9,090 nucleotides of DNA from Fulvivirga aurantia (GCF_009711475.1 NZ_SMMD01000810.1:1-9090), one strand, 5' to 3'. Numbered from the stretch's first letter, positions 1-7,519 are shown. Notes: generated by a model from the letters alone, not told the origin. Numbers and translations: made by a program.

Positions 1-57
1 CAGGATGACTCACCTTTTGAGACGGCCTCGGTGATCAAAAAAGTAATTGGAATAATG
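1..57. other. Gene-free 3' flank of uptake operon; possible insertion-sequence end
   Basis: No gene is visible here. Read on the minus strand, positions 26 to 11 give GAGGCCGTCTCAAAAG, which resembles the GAGGC-GTCTCAAAA type of terminal inverted repeat that I associate with some Bacteroidota insertion sequences. If so, the element would lie to the left of the window with its outer edge near position 26, about 30 bases past the stop of the DUF4374 gene. No transposase and no second end are visible, so this rests on motif resemblance alone. The short TTTTGA (15-20) and TCAAAA (35-40) arms could instead form a weak hairpin. Confidence 0.25.
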
Positions 58-1278
58 TTACTCAGTCAATGAAAGAATGGCCTTGGCATAGTTACCATCG
101 ATTGTAGCGCCCTCAGTAGCAGTACCGTTGGTGACATCTATAATGTATATACCGGCATACTCACTGTTATTTACACCCAGGTAAAGCTTGCTGCCCTCTA
201 CAAGAGTAGTACTTGCCCAGCCTCCACCAGATCTAGGTACATCGTTAAGCATGGTAAATGAACCTGTATTTAGATCCAGGATGCCAGTCTCCAATAGCGG
301 TGTTTCTGAAGTTGGTGCGTAAGTAGCCCAAAGGAAGTCTCCATTTGTTTCGTCTTCTTTTAGTACCCGCACCACTGCTTTGCCGTTGGCTACGTAGTAC
401 AGGTCATTGATCTTGTACCCACCGCTTATCGCTTCAAAATCGATATGAAATGAAGGATCAAATGCTGTTTCACCATTTTTTATTCTCAATACACCAGAGT
501 TAGTGGCTGGCACTGGCGCATAACCACATGCCAGTGATGAAGGTGAAAAAGTGTAAATGTCACCATTTTCCGCAATCTCGAGAGCATTGGCTGTATAATA
601 CCGACCGATGTTAGGTGCCCGATCATCTTTGATGATTTTTTCTAGCTTGATCTCCGGATAGCTAAATACGGCTACTTCCGCCTGGTTGGCCATCGGTGTA
701 GAGAAGTCACCTTCTGCTGAAATATGGTAGTAAGCAATAAACAATTTGTTACCCCTTACTTTGGCATCTACCGGAAAGGCTAACAGGTTATTTTCCTCAT
801 CATTTCCAAAGTCTGAAGAGACTGTTTTCTCAATGGCCATAGAGTTTGTATTCACCACATAAATTTTCTTATCGCTAAGGCCTTCACGAGCAGACCCTAC
901 AATAATCATGGTACTTTGATCTACAAAATCATAAGCATAAGTGCCCAGGTCTGTGAAAAAGCTTTGTCCTTTAGTAAGTTGCCCTTCTACATGTTCGTAG
1001 CTCACAAACTCAGGTGCTGAAGTATAACCTGTTACTATGATCTTGTCTTTACCCTGAAGGAATGACATCCATGCGGGTTGCTCAAAACCATTACCTACGG
1101 GAGATACAATACCTTCATCAAGCGAAGTTGCAGGGGTAAGCACGTCAGTCGCAGGATCAGTAGCGGCTTCAACGCCAACAAAATAATCTGTTTGAGCTAT
1201 AGTTGGCTCATCATCAGAGCATGCCACAAATAACATGGCTGCTGAAATCAATAAGGAGAATAAGTATGTGTTACGCAT
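58..1278 (-). CDS. DUF4374 lipoprotein, XusB-like siderophore-binding candidate
   Basis: A 406-residue predicted surface lipoprotein. Residues 1-19 form a lipoprotein signal peptide ending in the lipobox LFVAC, with the lipidated Cys at 20. The following SDDE is acidic, like the export signal that moves Bacteroidota lipoproteins to the cell surface. The segment around residues 57-70 (GIVSPVGNGFEQPAW) matches my recollection of the DUF4374 family signature. The rest is rich in short beta-strand patterns, as expected for a beta-propeller. In Bacteroides the DUF4374 protein XusB binds ferric siderophores at the surface and works with the receptor XusA. Here the gene starts 7 bases after the stop of a TonB-dependent receptor gene, so the two are almost certainly cotranscribed. 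The ATG at 1276-1278 is the first codon of the signal peptide; no Shine-Dalgarno sequence precedes it, which is normal in this phylum. The family call is fairly firm; the siderophore role and ligand are inferred from context. Confidence 0.85.
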   Translation of the reverse strand: MRNTYLFSLLISAAMLFVACSDDEPTIAQTDYFVGVEAATDPATDVLTPATSLDEGIVSPVGNGFEQPAWMSFLQGKDKIIVTGYTSAPEFVSYEHVEGQLTKGQSFFTDLGTYAYDFVDQSTMIIVGSAREGLSDKKIYVVNTNSMAIEKTVSSDFGNDEENNLLAFPVDAKVRGNKLFIAYYHISAEGDFSTPMANQAEVAVFSYPEIKLEKIIKDDRAPNIGRYYTANALEIAENGDIYTFSPSSLACGYAPVPATNSGVLRIKNGETAFDPSFHIDFEAISGGYKINDLYYVANGKAVVRVLKEDETNGDFLWATYAPTSETPLLETGILDLNTGSFTMLNDVPRSGGGWASTTLVEGSKLYLGVNNSEYAGIYIIDVTNGTATEGATIDGNYAKAILSLTE

Positions 1279-1285
1279 TTTTAGT

Positions 1286-3619
1286 TTAGTTTAAGAAGTA
1301 TCTAAGTTTTACATTAAAGTTTCGTCCTGGCCGTAGCTGCTGAAAATTGTCATAGAGCTTGGCGTCTAGTAAGTTGATCACACTCACAGACAGGTTGTAT
1401 TTTTCCTCGGCAGTTGAGTACACAAACTCAACATCGCAGGAAGTCTGAGCATCTACTACGGCCTTACCCGCACTGGCAAGATTTGGCCATCTGAAATAAA
1501 ATTCGTGTGTATAATTCTGCCTGTAGGTGATGGAGTAATGATCATCGGGGTTCAGCAAACCATCATTTCTGTAAGAAAGATTGAGGTTTCCGAATAAGTA
1601 GGGCATGTTTGGTAATCTCCAACTTTCCTCATCACGCGCCTCAACATAACTTCCGTTGAATGAGACCACCCACTTTTCGTTGCTAGCGTATCCTAAACTT
1701 AGATCTACACCTCTTGTGGTAACTTCTGCTTTATTGAGCCTACGCACTATTATACCTTGGGGCTGAGCAAAAATATAGTTGTCACCATCTCGGTAAAATC
1801 CATTTAGAGATACATTGAAACTGCTGTTTGGAAGCCTGTTGGTATAAATAAATCCGAGGTTGTAGTTATTGCCTTCTTCTGGTTTGAGCAGAGGGTTTGG
1901 TCGGTTGTTTAGTCCGTCACCAAAGAGTTCTTTTACTTCAGGGAGCCTCGTAGCCTGTTCAAAACTTGCCTTAAACTGCCACTTAGGTAAATGATAGGTG
2001 GTAGTAAAACCAAAACCAGTAAATGCCTCTTCTTTTGACACTGCGATCTGCTCGTCTCCCGAGTAGTCAGATTCCCAACCTCTTACGCTGTAATCATAGT
2101 ATTTGCCAAAAACCGTATTTTTTAATCGATCTTCCAGCAGCGTGAGCGTATAGCTAGCACCCAGTATTTGTTTTGTTAAATGATTTGGGTTGGAGAACCT
2201 CGCGCTGTTTTCTCGCTTAAATGGATCTGCACCTTGCAGGGTATGTCGATTTAAACTGTAGTTGAGCGTCACACTTTGCGAAGCTGTAAGTTGATACTCG
2301 GCATTGATGTTGGCCAAATAGTTATCTGTATTTAGAGTAAAAAGTGTCTTACGATTCTCAATCTCACCTGTAGTATTATCAGTTTTTTCGGTTCTATTGC
2401 CAAACCAATCATACCTTACACTGGCTGTATCTCGTTGTAGGGACTCAGAAAATACAGCTACAAAATATGAGTTAAGTGAAAGGCCTTTGGTAAATAGATC
2501 TTGCTTATTTAAAGTGAGATTAGTGATGATCTTTTTCTCCTCACTGGCTACCTCACCATAAGGAAACTTGGCCACACCAGAAGCATATTCAGGCTGCTGA
2601 AGCTCCTTGTAGTTGTCAGAGTACATGATGCCAGCCATCAACTGATCGGCAAATGCGGTTCCGGTAAAACCAACGTCAGCCCACGCCATTTTACTTTCGT
2701 AAGCATCGTGAAAACGTTCAACCCAAATTTCTTCTTCAGCTTCTTTGCCAGTTGAGAGGTCCAACGGTTTGATGGGCACTTTGTAATTGTTCTTCGAAAA
2801 ATTGTAAAACGACTTCAGCCGGGCTGTAAAGCCTGAATTTTTATTTCTATACTGACCATTTAGGGAGCTTAAGTGCGTGCCGAAAGAACCAATTGCGTAG
2901 GAGGCATCTAAATATGACTGTGTAGTGCCATTGGTAATAACATTCACAGCACCTCCAAGAGCATCAGAAGATAAGTGCACCGGTACCACACCTTTATACA
3001 CCTCTATACGGTTGATCAGGTTTGCTGAGAAATTATTAAGAGAAAGTGATGACCCGAAATAATCCATTGGTACGCCATCGAGAAAGATTCTCACCTGATT
3101 GCCTGACAAGCCATTGAGTGAAAGGTTAAAATCAGATCCCACACCGCCTGATTGGCGAATATTTACACCAGAAATTCTGCCCAGTATATCATTAGCACTG
3201 GTAGATAGGTTTTTAAAACCCTCTGCTTCCACTACTTCTACAGCATAAGCCTGCTCTCTGGTTATAGTTGCCTCAGACTTGGCGGTGATAACCACCTCAT
3301 CGAGTTGTTCAGTATCTTCCTGAAGTACAAAATCAAGACTTACATTACTATTTGGTTCGATTAGAACTGTTTTGGTAATTCTTTCATAACCAATGGCCGA
3401 TACCTGCAACTGTGTAGAACCCTTTTGAGAAATATTTTGAAGGATATAATTGCCTTCTACATCTGCTGCAGTACCTGTTGATGTCCCTTTGATAGAAACG
3501 GTGGCTCCTACTATCGGCTGTCCATGGACATCAGTTATTTGTCCTTTAACCGTTGACTGTGCTACGGCAAAACCAAAGGTTAAAAAAGTAATGGCCACGA
3601 GCAGCGCTATTGATTTCAT
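1286..3619 (-). CDS. TonB-dependent outer-membrane receptor, XusA-like
   Basis: A 777-residue outer-membrane active transporter that imports a ligand using TonB-ExbBD energy. Residues 1-20/21 are a signal peptide ending AVAQ. Residues 22-100 form a CarboxypepD_reg-like beta-sandwich (VKGQITD..G.PIVGATVSIKGTSTGT). A TonB-box-like LDEVVITA lies at 106-113. Residues about 120-230 are the plug, with DILGRISGVNIRQ, VRIFLDGVPMD and RIEVYKGVVPVHLSSDALGGAVNVIT; the remainder is a 22-strand-type barrel ending in NVKLRYFLN. It is shorter than SusC-type glycan receptors (about 1000 residues) and has no SusD partner, which favours a siderophore, haem or metal ligand. The DUF4374 gene directly downstream makes a XusA-like role the best guess. 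The start is an ATG at 3617-3619 beginning the signal peptide; the promoter at 3647-3677 and repeats at 3714-3777 lie upstream. The receptor class is certain; the substrate is inferred. Confidence 0.93.
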   Translation of the reverse strand: MKSIALLVAITFLTFGFAVAQSTVKGQITDVHGQPIVGATVSIKGTSTGTAADVEGNYILQNISQKGSTQLQVSAIGYERITKTVLIEPNSNVSLDFVLQEDTEQLDEVVITAKSEATITREQAYAVEVVEAEGFKNLSTSANDILGRISGVNIRQSGGVGSDFNLSLNGLSGNQVRIFLDGVPMDYFGSSLSLNNFSANLINRIEVYKGVVPVHLSSDALGGAVNVITNGTTQSYLDASYAIGSFGTHLSSLNGQYRNKNSGFTARLKSFYNFSKNNYKVPIKPLDLSTGKEAEEEIWVERFHDAYESKMAWADVGFTGTAFADQLMAGIMYSDNYKELQQPEYASGVAKFPYGEVASEEKKIITNLTLNKQDLFTKGLSLNSYFVAVFSESLQRDTASVRYDWFGNRTEKTDNTTGEIENRKTLFTLNTDNYLANINAEYQLTASQSVTLNYSLNRHTLQGADPFKRENSARFSNPNHLTKQILGASYTLTLLEDRLKNTVFGKYYDYSVRGWESDYSGDEQIAVSKEEAFTGFGFTTTYHLPKWQFKASFEQATRLPEVKELFGDGLNNRPNPLLKPEEGNNYNLGFIYTNRLPNSSFNVSLNGFYRDGDNYIFAQPQGIIVRRLNKAEVTTRGVDLSLGYASNEKWVVSFNGSYVEARDEESWRLPNMPYLFGNLNLSYRNDGLLNPDDHYSITYRQNYTHEFYFRWPNLASAGKAVVDAQTSCDVEFVYSTAEEKYNLSVSVINLLDAKLYDNFQQLRPGRNFNVKLRYFLN

Positions 3620-3646
3620 TATTTAGAATCATTTTAAATAGAGCTG

Positions 3647-3677
3647 CAATACTATATCTACACATTACGTTTGCCAA
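3647..3677 (-). promoter_or_regulatory. Bacteroidota-type promoter of the receptor operon
   Basis: On the minus strand a TTG (3677-3675) is followed after 20 bases by TAGTATTG (3654-3647). This fits the Bacteroidota primary sigma-factor pattern of TTG, a 19-21 base spacer and TAnnTTTG, with one mismatch at the fifth position of the -7 element. Transcription would start near 3640, leaving a leader of about 20 bases before the receptor ATG. Position and spacing are good, but the prediction rests on a short motif. Confidence 0.5.
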
Positions 3678-3713
3678 CCATTTGTGCTATTGATTTTTCC
3701 TCTAACTGAAAAT

Positions 3714-3777
3714 TCACTAGGCCTGGCTAGAGGCAATCACTAGTTGTAGTGATAGAAGACTCACTAGAAGTAGTGAT
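3714..3777. repeat. Three TCACTAG repeats at 23-24 base spacing, candidate operator
   Basis: TCACTAG occurs at 3714-3720, 3737-3743 and 3761-3767, spaced 23 and 24 bases apart. The second and third copies are each completed into inverted repeats: ATCACTA-GTTG-TAGTGAT at 3736-3753 and TCACTA-GAAG-TAGTGA at 3761-3776, with centres 24 bases apart. The array sits between the helicase terminator and the predicted receptor promoter, at about -73 to -137 from the predicted start. That position fits binding sites for an activator of the uptake operon. It does not resemble the usual AT-rich Fur box. The repeats are directly visible; the regulatory role is inferred. Confidence 0.6.
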
Positions 3778-3800
3778 ATTTTTTTCATAACACATATAAA

Positions 3801-3834
3801 CAAAAAAACACCATGCAGATTACTACACGGTGTC
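3801..3834 (-). terminator. Rho-independent terminator of the DEAD-box helicase gene
   Basis: Read on the minus strand, ACACCGTG (3833-3826) pairs with CATGGTGT (3815-3808) through 8 base pairs including one G-U wobble, around a 10-base loop. A run of seven T residues follows (3808-3802, overlapping the last stem base). It begins 23 bases after the helicase stop codon and is oriented correctly for that gene. It should separate helicase transcription from the receptor operon, which lies downstream on the same strand. Confidence 0.8.
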
Positions 3835-3856
3835 TTTATATGATTTTAGAAAAGTT

Positions 3857-5596
3857 TTAGTTCCTTCTTCTCCTTCCGCCTCCACCTCTATGGCTGCGAC
3901 CTCTCCCGGATGATCTAGGCTTTCCACCGTGGCTTTTCGCTCTACGGCTGGCACGGTTTCCTCCACCACCTTTGCCTTTTTTCTCAGGCATTTCGTCATC
4001 ACGGTTTACTCTGATAGCGCGCCCTTCTACTTCTACGCCTTCAAAGCACTCGCTCAGGCCTTTGTCGTACCCTTTTTCTACATTGAAGAAGGCACAGCTT
4101 TTCTGAATTGAAAAATCAGTAAACACCTTTCTGTCAACGCCACTCACATCTGAGATATAGTGCACCAAATCAGCTTTGGTTATACCATCCATAGTACCGA
4201 TGTTGATAAAGAATCGATTAGAAGTTCCTTTCTTCTTTCTACCGCCTTCATCACCGCCACCTTGTTTTTGGCTTTCATTCAGATCATTATCTTCTCCCTC
4301 GTTTCCTGTCAGGTGATCTAATTGGGTTGTAATAAGCCTTTTGAGTATATCTTCTTTACTTAAATGCTCAAATTGCCCGTGAAGATGCTTCAAGATTTCA
4401 TCGGCCTGTTCATCTACTTTCGTATTGATGATGAGGCTCGCCCAATTGTTGATGCGTGTCGATTTCAAGGCCTCTGTAGTAGGCACTTCTATCTTCTCAA
4501 ACTTTACATTTATCTTCTTCTCGAGCATACTGATCTTTCTGCCCTCGCGAGGGTTGATCAAAGCCAGTGAAACACCTTTCTTACCTGCTCTACCGGTACG
4601 ACCACTTCTATGCGTATAGCTCTCAAGTTGATCTGGTAGTGTATGGTGGATAACGTGTGTCAAATCATTTACATCAATACCACGAGCCGCAACATCAGTA
4701 GCCACCAATAATTGCATTGATCGCATTTTGAAACGCTTCATCACAGCTTCTCTTTGTGCTTGTGACAAATCACCATGCAGGGCTTCTGCACCATATCCCA
4801 GATTGCCCAGGTGGTCAGAAATTTCCTGCGTTTCTCTTCTTGTGCGGCAAAACATAATACCACGCATGTCGGGCTGCAGATCTAAAAATCTTCTTAAAGC
4901 AGCTACTTTATCAGCGGTTTTAGTTACCACATATTTGTGAGAAATGTCTTTATTACTTTTCTCTTTGGTATTGATAGAGACCTCTTTAGGGTCTTTCATG
5001 TATTTCTTTACAATCTTGCGTATCTCTGGCGGCATAGTAGCCGAAAATAACCAGGTTACACGCTCTTCCGGAGTGTAAGAGAGAATGTCATCAATATCCT
5101 CTTTAAAGCCCATATTAAGCATCTCATCTGCTTCATCGAGCACGACATATTGTACTTGATCGAGCTTTATTGCTTTACGCTTTATAAGGTCTAGCAGTCG
5201 GCCCGGAGTGGCTACTACTATCTGAGTTGGCTTTTTAAGCGCCTTAATTTGTGTTGTTATTGAAGCGCCACCATATACAACTTCAACATTTAGTTTCTTA
5301 TTGTTACTGGTAAAATCTACCAACTGCTTTGCAGTCTGCATGCCCAATTCTCTGGTGGGAGCCATCACCAAAGCCTGTGTCGATTTATCGTCAAGATCGA
5401 TTCGGTCAATTAGTGGAAGTCCAAAAGCAGCCGTCTTACCTGTACCAGTTTGTGCTAAACCGATAAAGTCTGTAGGTGTATTGCTTAGTAAGTAAGGGAT
5501 TGCTTGTTCCTGGATGGGTGTTGGGTTTTCAAACCCAAGTTGATCGAGCACTTCAATCACTTTAGATGAAAGCCCTAGTTTGTTAAAATTATTCAA
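3857..5596 (-). CDS. DEAD-box ATP-dependent RNA helicase with DbpA-type RNA-binding domain
   Basis: A cytoplasmic RNA helicase that uses ATP to unwind or remodel RNA, probably in ribosome assembly, RNA decay or cold adaptation. Numbering from the longest possible ORF (start 5623; subtract 9 for the start used here), it has the Q motif GFENPTPIQ (30-38), Walker A AQTGTGKT (57-64), PTRELG (89-94), TPGR (139-142), DEAD (163-166), SAT (194-196), ATDVAARGID (308-317) and HRSGRTGR (338-345). A DbpA-type RNA-binding domain follows at about 469-540 (FFINIGTMDGITKADLVHYI), then a basic Gly/Arg/Ser tail to the end. It is clearly of the DeaD/CsdA type; the exact orthologue is uncertain. No ATG start is possible: an in-frame TAG (5632-5630) lies just upstream of the TTG at 5623. 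That TTG overlaps a promoter-like TACCTTTG, so I prefer the TTG at 5596, which still keeps the conserved Phe 17 residues before the Q motif. The protein would then be 579 residues. Confidence 0.93.
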   Translation of the reverse strand: MNNFNKLGLSSKVIEVLDQLGFENPTPIQEQAIPYLLSNTPTDFIGLAQTGTGKTAAFGLPLIDRIDLDDKSTQALVMAPTRELGMQTAKQLVDFTSNNKKLNVEVVYGGASITTQIKALKKPTQIVVATPGRLLDLIKRKAIKLDQVQYVVLDEADEMLNMGFKEDIDDILSYTPEERVTWLFSATMPPEIRKIVKKYMKDPKEVSINTKEKSNKDISHKYVVTKTADKVAALRRFLDLQPDMRGIMFCRTRRETQEISDHLGNLGYGAEALHGDLSQAQREAVMKRFKMRSMQLLVATDVAARGIDVNDLTHVIHHTLPDQLESYTHRSGRTGRAGKKGVSLALINPREGRKISMLEKKINVKFEKIEVPTTEALKSTRINNWASLIINTKVDEQADEILKHLHGQFEHLSKEDILKRLITTQLDHLTGNEGEDNDLNESQKQGGGDEGGRKKKGTSNRFFINIGTMDGITKADLVHYISDVSGVDRKVFTDFSIQKSCAFFNVEKGYDKGLSECFEGVEVEGRAIRVNRDDEMPEKKGKGGGGNRASRRAKSHGGKPRSSGRGRSHRGGGGRRRRN

Positions 5597-5620
5597 AAAA
5601 TATTCTTTATTAATGAGCCA

Positions 5621-5628
5621 CAAAGGTA
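5621..5628 (-). promoter_or_regulatory. Promoter -7 element of the helicase gene
   Basis: TACCTTTG on the minus strand is an exact match to the Bacteroidota TAnnTTTG -7 element. The -33 region is poor, with only GTTT about 18 bases upstream. If it is real, transcription starts near 5615, leaving a leader of about 18 bases before the TTG at 5596. The upstream TTG at 5621-5623 would then not be transcribed. Confidence 0.45.
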
Positions 5629-5700
5629 GCTATATAAAATCGGATAAACTCTGAATTGTATTATTTGTTTACAGGGTATACTGAAAACAAAATAATCATT

Positions 5701-6762
5701 ATGAAAAAGAGGTGGAAAATCCTGATTGCTATTGTTATTCTATTGATTGCAGGAAGAATCTATCTGCCTTATTATATTACAGATTATGTAAACAAAGTGC
5801 TCGATGATGTACCAGGCTACTCAGGCTCTATTTCTGATGTAGACTTACGGCTATATCGCGGTGCCTATAAAATCTATGACCTTAAAATGGTGACCACTGG
5901 TGGTGACGTGCCAGTACCATTCCTTGACATCCCGGTGATTGACCTTTCTGTTGAGTGGAGTGCACTATTTAAAGGCGCCATTGCTGGCGAAATAACCTTA
6001 ACTCAGCCGCAGCTCAATTTTGTAATGTCCGTTTCGGATAGTACCGCTACCGAACAAACAGGTGGAGATGCCGATTGGACCAAACCAATTAAAGAATTGA
6101 TGCCCATTAGCATTAACAGGTTTCAAATCACTAACGGCAGTATTCACTACCTTGATTTCTCAACCGAGCCCAAAGTAGACATTTATATTGATAGCCTTAA
6201 TGCTTTAGCCACTAACTTTTCCAATGTAACGAATAGTGACAATCCATTGCCCGCTCTAATAGAAGCCTCAGGCAGTAGTCTGGGAGGCGGTAAATTGTCA
6301 TTGACATGTAATATGAATCCGCTAATGCAAATCCCGGATATGGATATGGAAGGTCGGTTTGAAAATGCCAATATCCCAGCCTTTAATGATTTTACGCAGG
6401 CATATAGCAAATTAGACTTCCAGCAAGGATCATTAAGTGTTTTTAGCGAATTGAGTATTAAAGACGGTAAATTCAATGGTTATGTAAAACCCGTGATAAA
6501 TGATTTGAAGGTAGTTGATTTTAGCGAAGACAAGAAAAACCCACTGGGTCTGTTATGGGAATCTGTTGCTGGGCTATTTATTGAAATATTTGAGAACCAA
6601 AAGAAAGATCAATTTGCCACTCGCGTACCGATGCAGGGTGATTTAAACAATACAAAAACCAATATATGGCCTGTACTGGGCAATATTTTCAAAAATGCCT
6701 TTATCGAGGCGTTCAGCAAGCGTGTAGATGACTCTATTGAATTTGAAGAAAACGAAGAGTAG
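5701..6762 (+). CDS. DUF748/AsmA-like inner-membrane-anchored envelope protein
   Basis: A 353-residue protein with a short basic N-terminus (MKKRWK) and one membrane helix at about residues 6-22. It is then predicted to extend into the periplasm. The stretch after the helix (DYVNKVLDDVPGYSGSISDVDLRLYRGAYKIYDLKMV) matches my recollection of DUF748 proteins, which belong to the AsmA-like group. The later INRFQITNGSIHYLDFS and GYVKPVINDLKVVDF are also AsmA-like repeats. Large AsmA-family members such as TamB and YhdP are implicated in moving lipids or assembling proteins between the inner and outer membranes; for this short form the role is unproven. I chose the ATG at 5701 because it begins a normal membrane anchor; a TTG at 5656 would add 15 residues that look like leader sequence. 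It diverges from the helicase gene and converges on the barrel gene, with 10 bases between the stop codons, so it seems monocistronic. Confidence 0.8.
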   Translation: MKKRWKILIAIVILLIAGRIYLPYYITDYVNKVLDDVPGYSGSISDVDLRLYRGAYKIYDLKMVTTGGDVPVPFLDIPVIDLSVEWSALFKGAIAGEITLTQPQLNFVMSVSDSTATEQTGGDADWTKPIKELMPISINRFQITNGSIHYLDFSTEPKVDIYIDSLNALATNFSNVTNSDNPLPALIEASGSSLGGGKLSLTCNMNPLMQIPDMDMEGRFENANIPAFNDFTQAYSKLDFQQGSLSVFSELSIKDGKFNGYVKPVINDLKVVDFSEDKKNPLGLLWESVAGLFIEIFENQKKDQFATRVPMQGDLNNTKTNIWPVLGNIFKNAFIEAFSKRVDDSIEFEENEE

Positions 6763-6768
6763 GACATA

Positions 6769-6843
6769 TCGCCTATCTCCTTCTTTTAATCGTACTCTTT
6801 CCTTTTTTAGAAGGTATGACGTCAATATTAAAGAGATAGGCGA
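6769..6843. repeat. 11-base inverted repeat at the convergent gene ends
   Basis: TCGCCTATCTC (6769-6779) and GAGATAGGCGA (6833-6843) are perfect inverted repeats separated by 53 bases. They span the stop of the barrel gene and lie just past the stop of the DUF748 gene. A transcript from either strand could fold into this long-loop stem and affect termination or 3'-end stability. No T-tract follows in a terminator position, and a match of this size can arise by chance in a 9 kb window. Confidence 0.3.
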
Positions 6844-7519
6844 CAGAGACCGATATAACCTGATAATTACCCCTTAGACTATCATTAAATTCTACATTTC
6901 CGGATTCGAAAATGGCATCATCTGCAATAAAACTACCTCCAAGGTAGTACCTAAAATCTAACATAAAATACTGATCTTGTAGTGTAGGTATCATAAAACC
7001 AAAACCGGCAGCTAGTCCATACTGCACTCGATTTGCAGAATTAACACGTAGATTTCCTTCACTACTCCCGGAAAATTTCACATCCACAGTGGTGTCAATA
7101 GTGGAGTCATTATCAGTAAAATTTAAATTAGCTTTACCCCTCAACCAATATCCGATATATGGGCCGGCATTTACATACATGCGATGAGCACCCATTAATT
7201 TGTTTTTGGCTTTAAAAGATAGTCTTAATAGGGCTGGCACTTCTATATGCCAGTTGTTGTAGGTTATTTCATTAGTTTTCTTTACGCGTTTCTCAAAGTT
7301 GGCTTCAAGATGTAATGAGTATTTGGGTGTAACTTCGAAATTGTATATACCACCTATGCCGTATACATTCGCAAACTTTGAATTATCTTCAGTAGTATTT
7401 TGCTTGTCATAACTAAATTGACTTAACCCATAATTGAGCCTTGGTCCAACTAAGTACTGTGCTAATAATTGATTAACACTTAGCAGGCAAATCACTAAAA
7501 CAATTGTATTTTTGATCAT
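6773..7519 (-). CDS. Outer-membrane beta-barrel protein of porin-like family
   Basis: A 248-residue protein with a signal peptide (residues 1-20/21, ending LLAQ) followed by alternating hydrophobic strands typical of the small outer-membrane beta-barrel families common in Bacteroidota. Examples are YLVGPRLNYGLSQFSY, YSLHLEANFEKRV, MYVNAGPYIGYWLRG, VQYGLAAGFGFMI, YFMLDFRYYLGGSF and YQVISVSVAYLF. The pattern and length fit the OMP_b-brl class that includes PorT-like proteins, but I cannot assign it to PorT itself. The C-terminus is unusual: after the last strand there is a basic tail (PSKKGKSTIKRRR) instead of a terminal aromatic residue. The ATG at 7517-7519 starts a normal signal peptide; an adjacent TTG would add one residue. 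It is convergent with the DUF748 gene and divergent from the PorP-like gene. Function and ligand are unknown. Confidence 0.75.
   Translation of the reverse strand: MIKNTIVLVICLLSVNQLLAQYLVGPRLNYGLSQFSYDKQNTTEDNSKFANVYGIGGIYNFEVTPKYSLHLEANFEKRVKKTNEITYNNWHIEVPALLRLSFKAKNKLMGAHRMYVNAGPYIGYWLRGKANLNFTDNDSTIDTTVDVKFSGSSEGNLRVNSANRVQYGLAAGFGFMIPTLQDQYFMLDFRYYLGGSFIADDAIFESGNVEFNDSLRGNYQVISVSVAYLFNIDVIPSKKGKSTIKRRR

Noticed and set aside
3736..3776. The two TCACTA inverted repeats as terminators of the helicase gene
   Set aside because: They are not followed by a T-tract on the minus strand, and a better terminator already lies at 3801-3834.
3929..5495. Several plus-strand reading frames of 60-70 codons inside the helicase region (3929-4111, 4364-4570, 4425-4619, 4728-4940, 5301-5495)
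   Set aside because: They lie antisense to a clearly real helicase gene with all motifs intact and encode no recognisable domain.
5656..5690. Possible plus-strand promoter for the DUF748 gene (TATTATTTG or TATACTGA)
   Set aside because: The first has an extra base relative to TAnnTTTG and the second matches poorly; neither has a convincing -33 element at the correct spacing.
5656..5700. TTG start extending the DUF748 protein by 15 residues
   Set aside because: The ATG at 5701 begins a normal basic-plus-hydrophobic membrane anchor; the added residues look like untranslated leader.
6183..6476. Minus-strand reading frame of 97 codons
   Set aside because: It is antisense to the DUF748/AsmA-like gene and has no recognisable features.
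6643..6825. Minus-strand reading frame of 60 codons
   Set aside because: It overlaps the ends of both convergent genes in another frame and looks like a by-product of their coding sequence.
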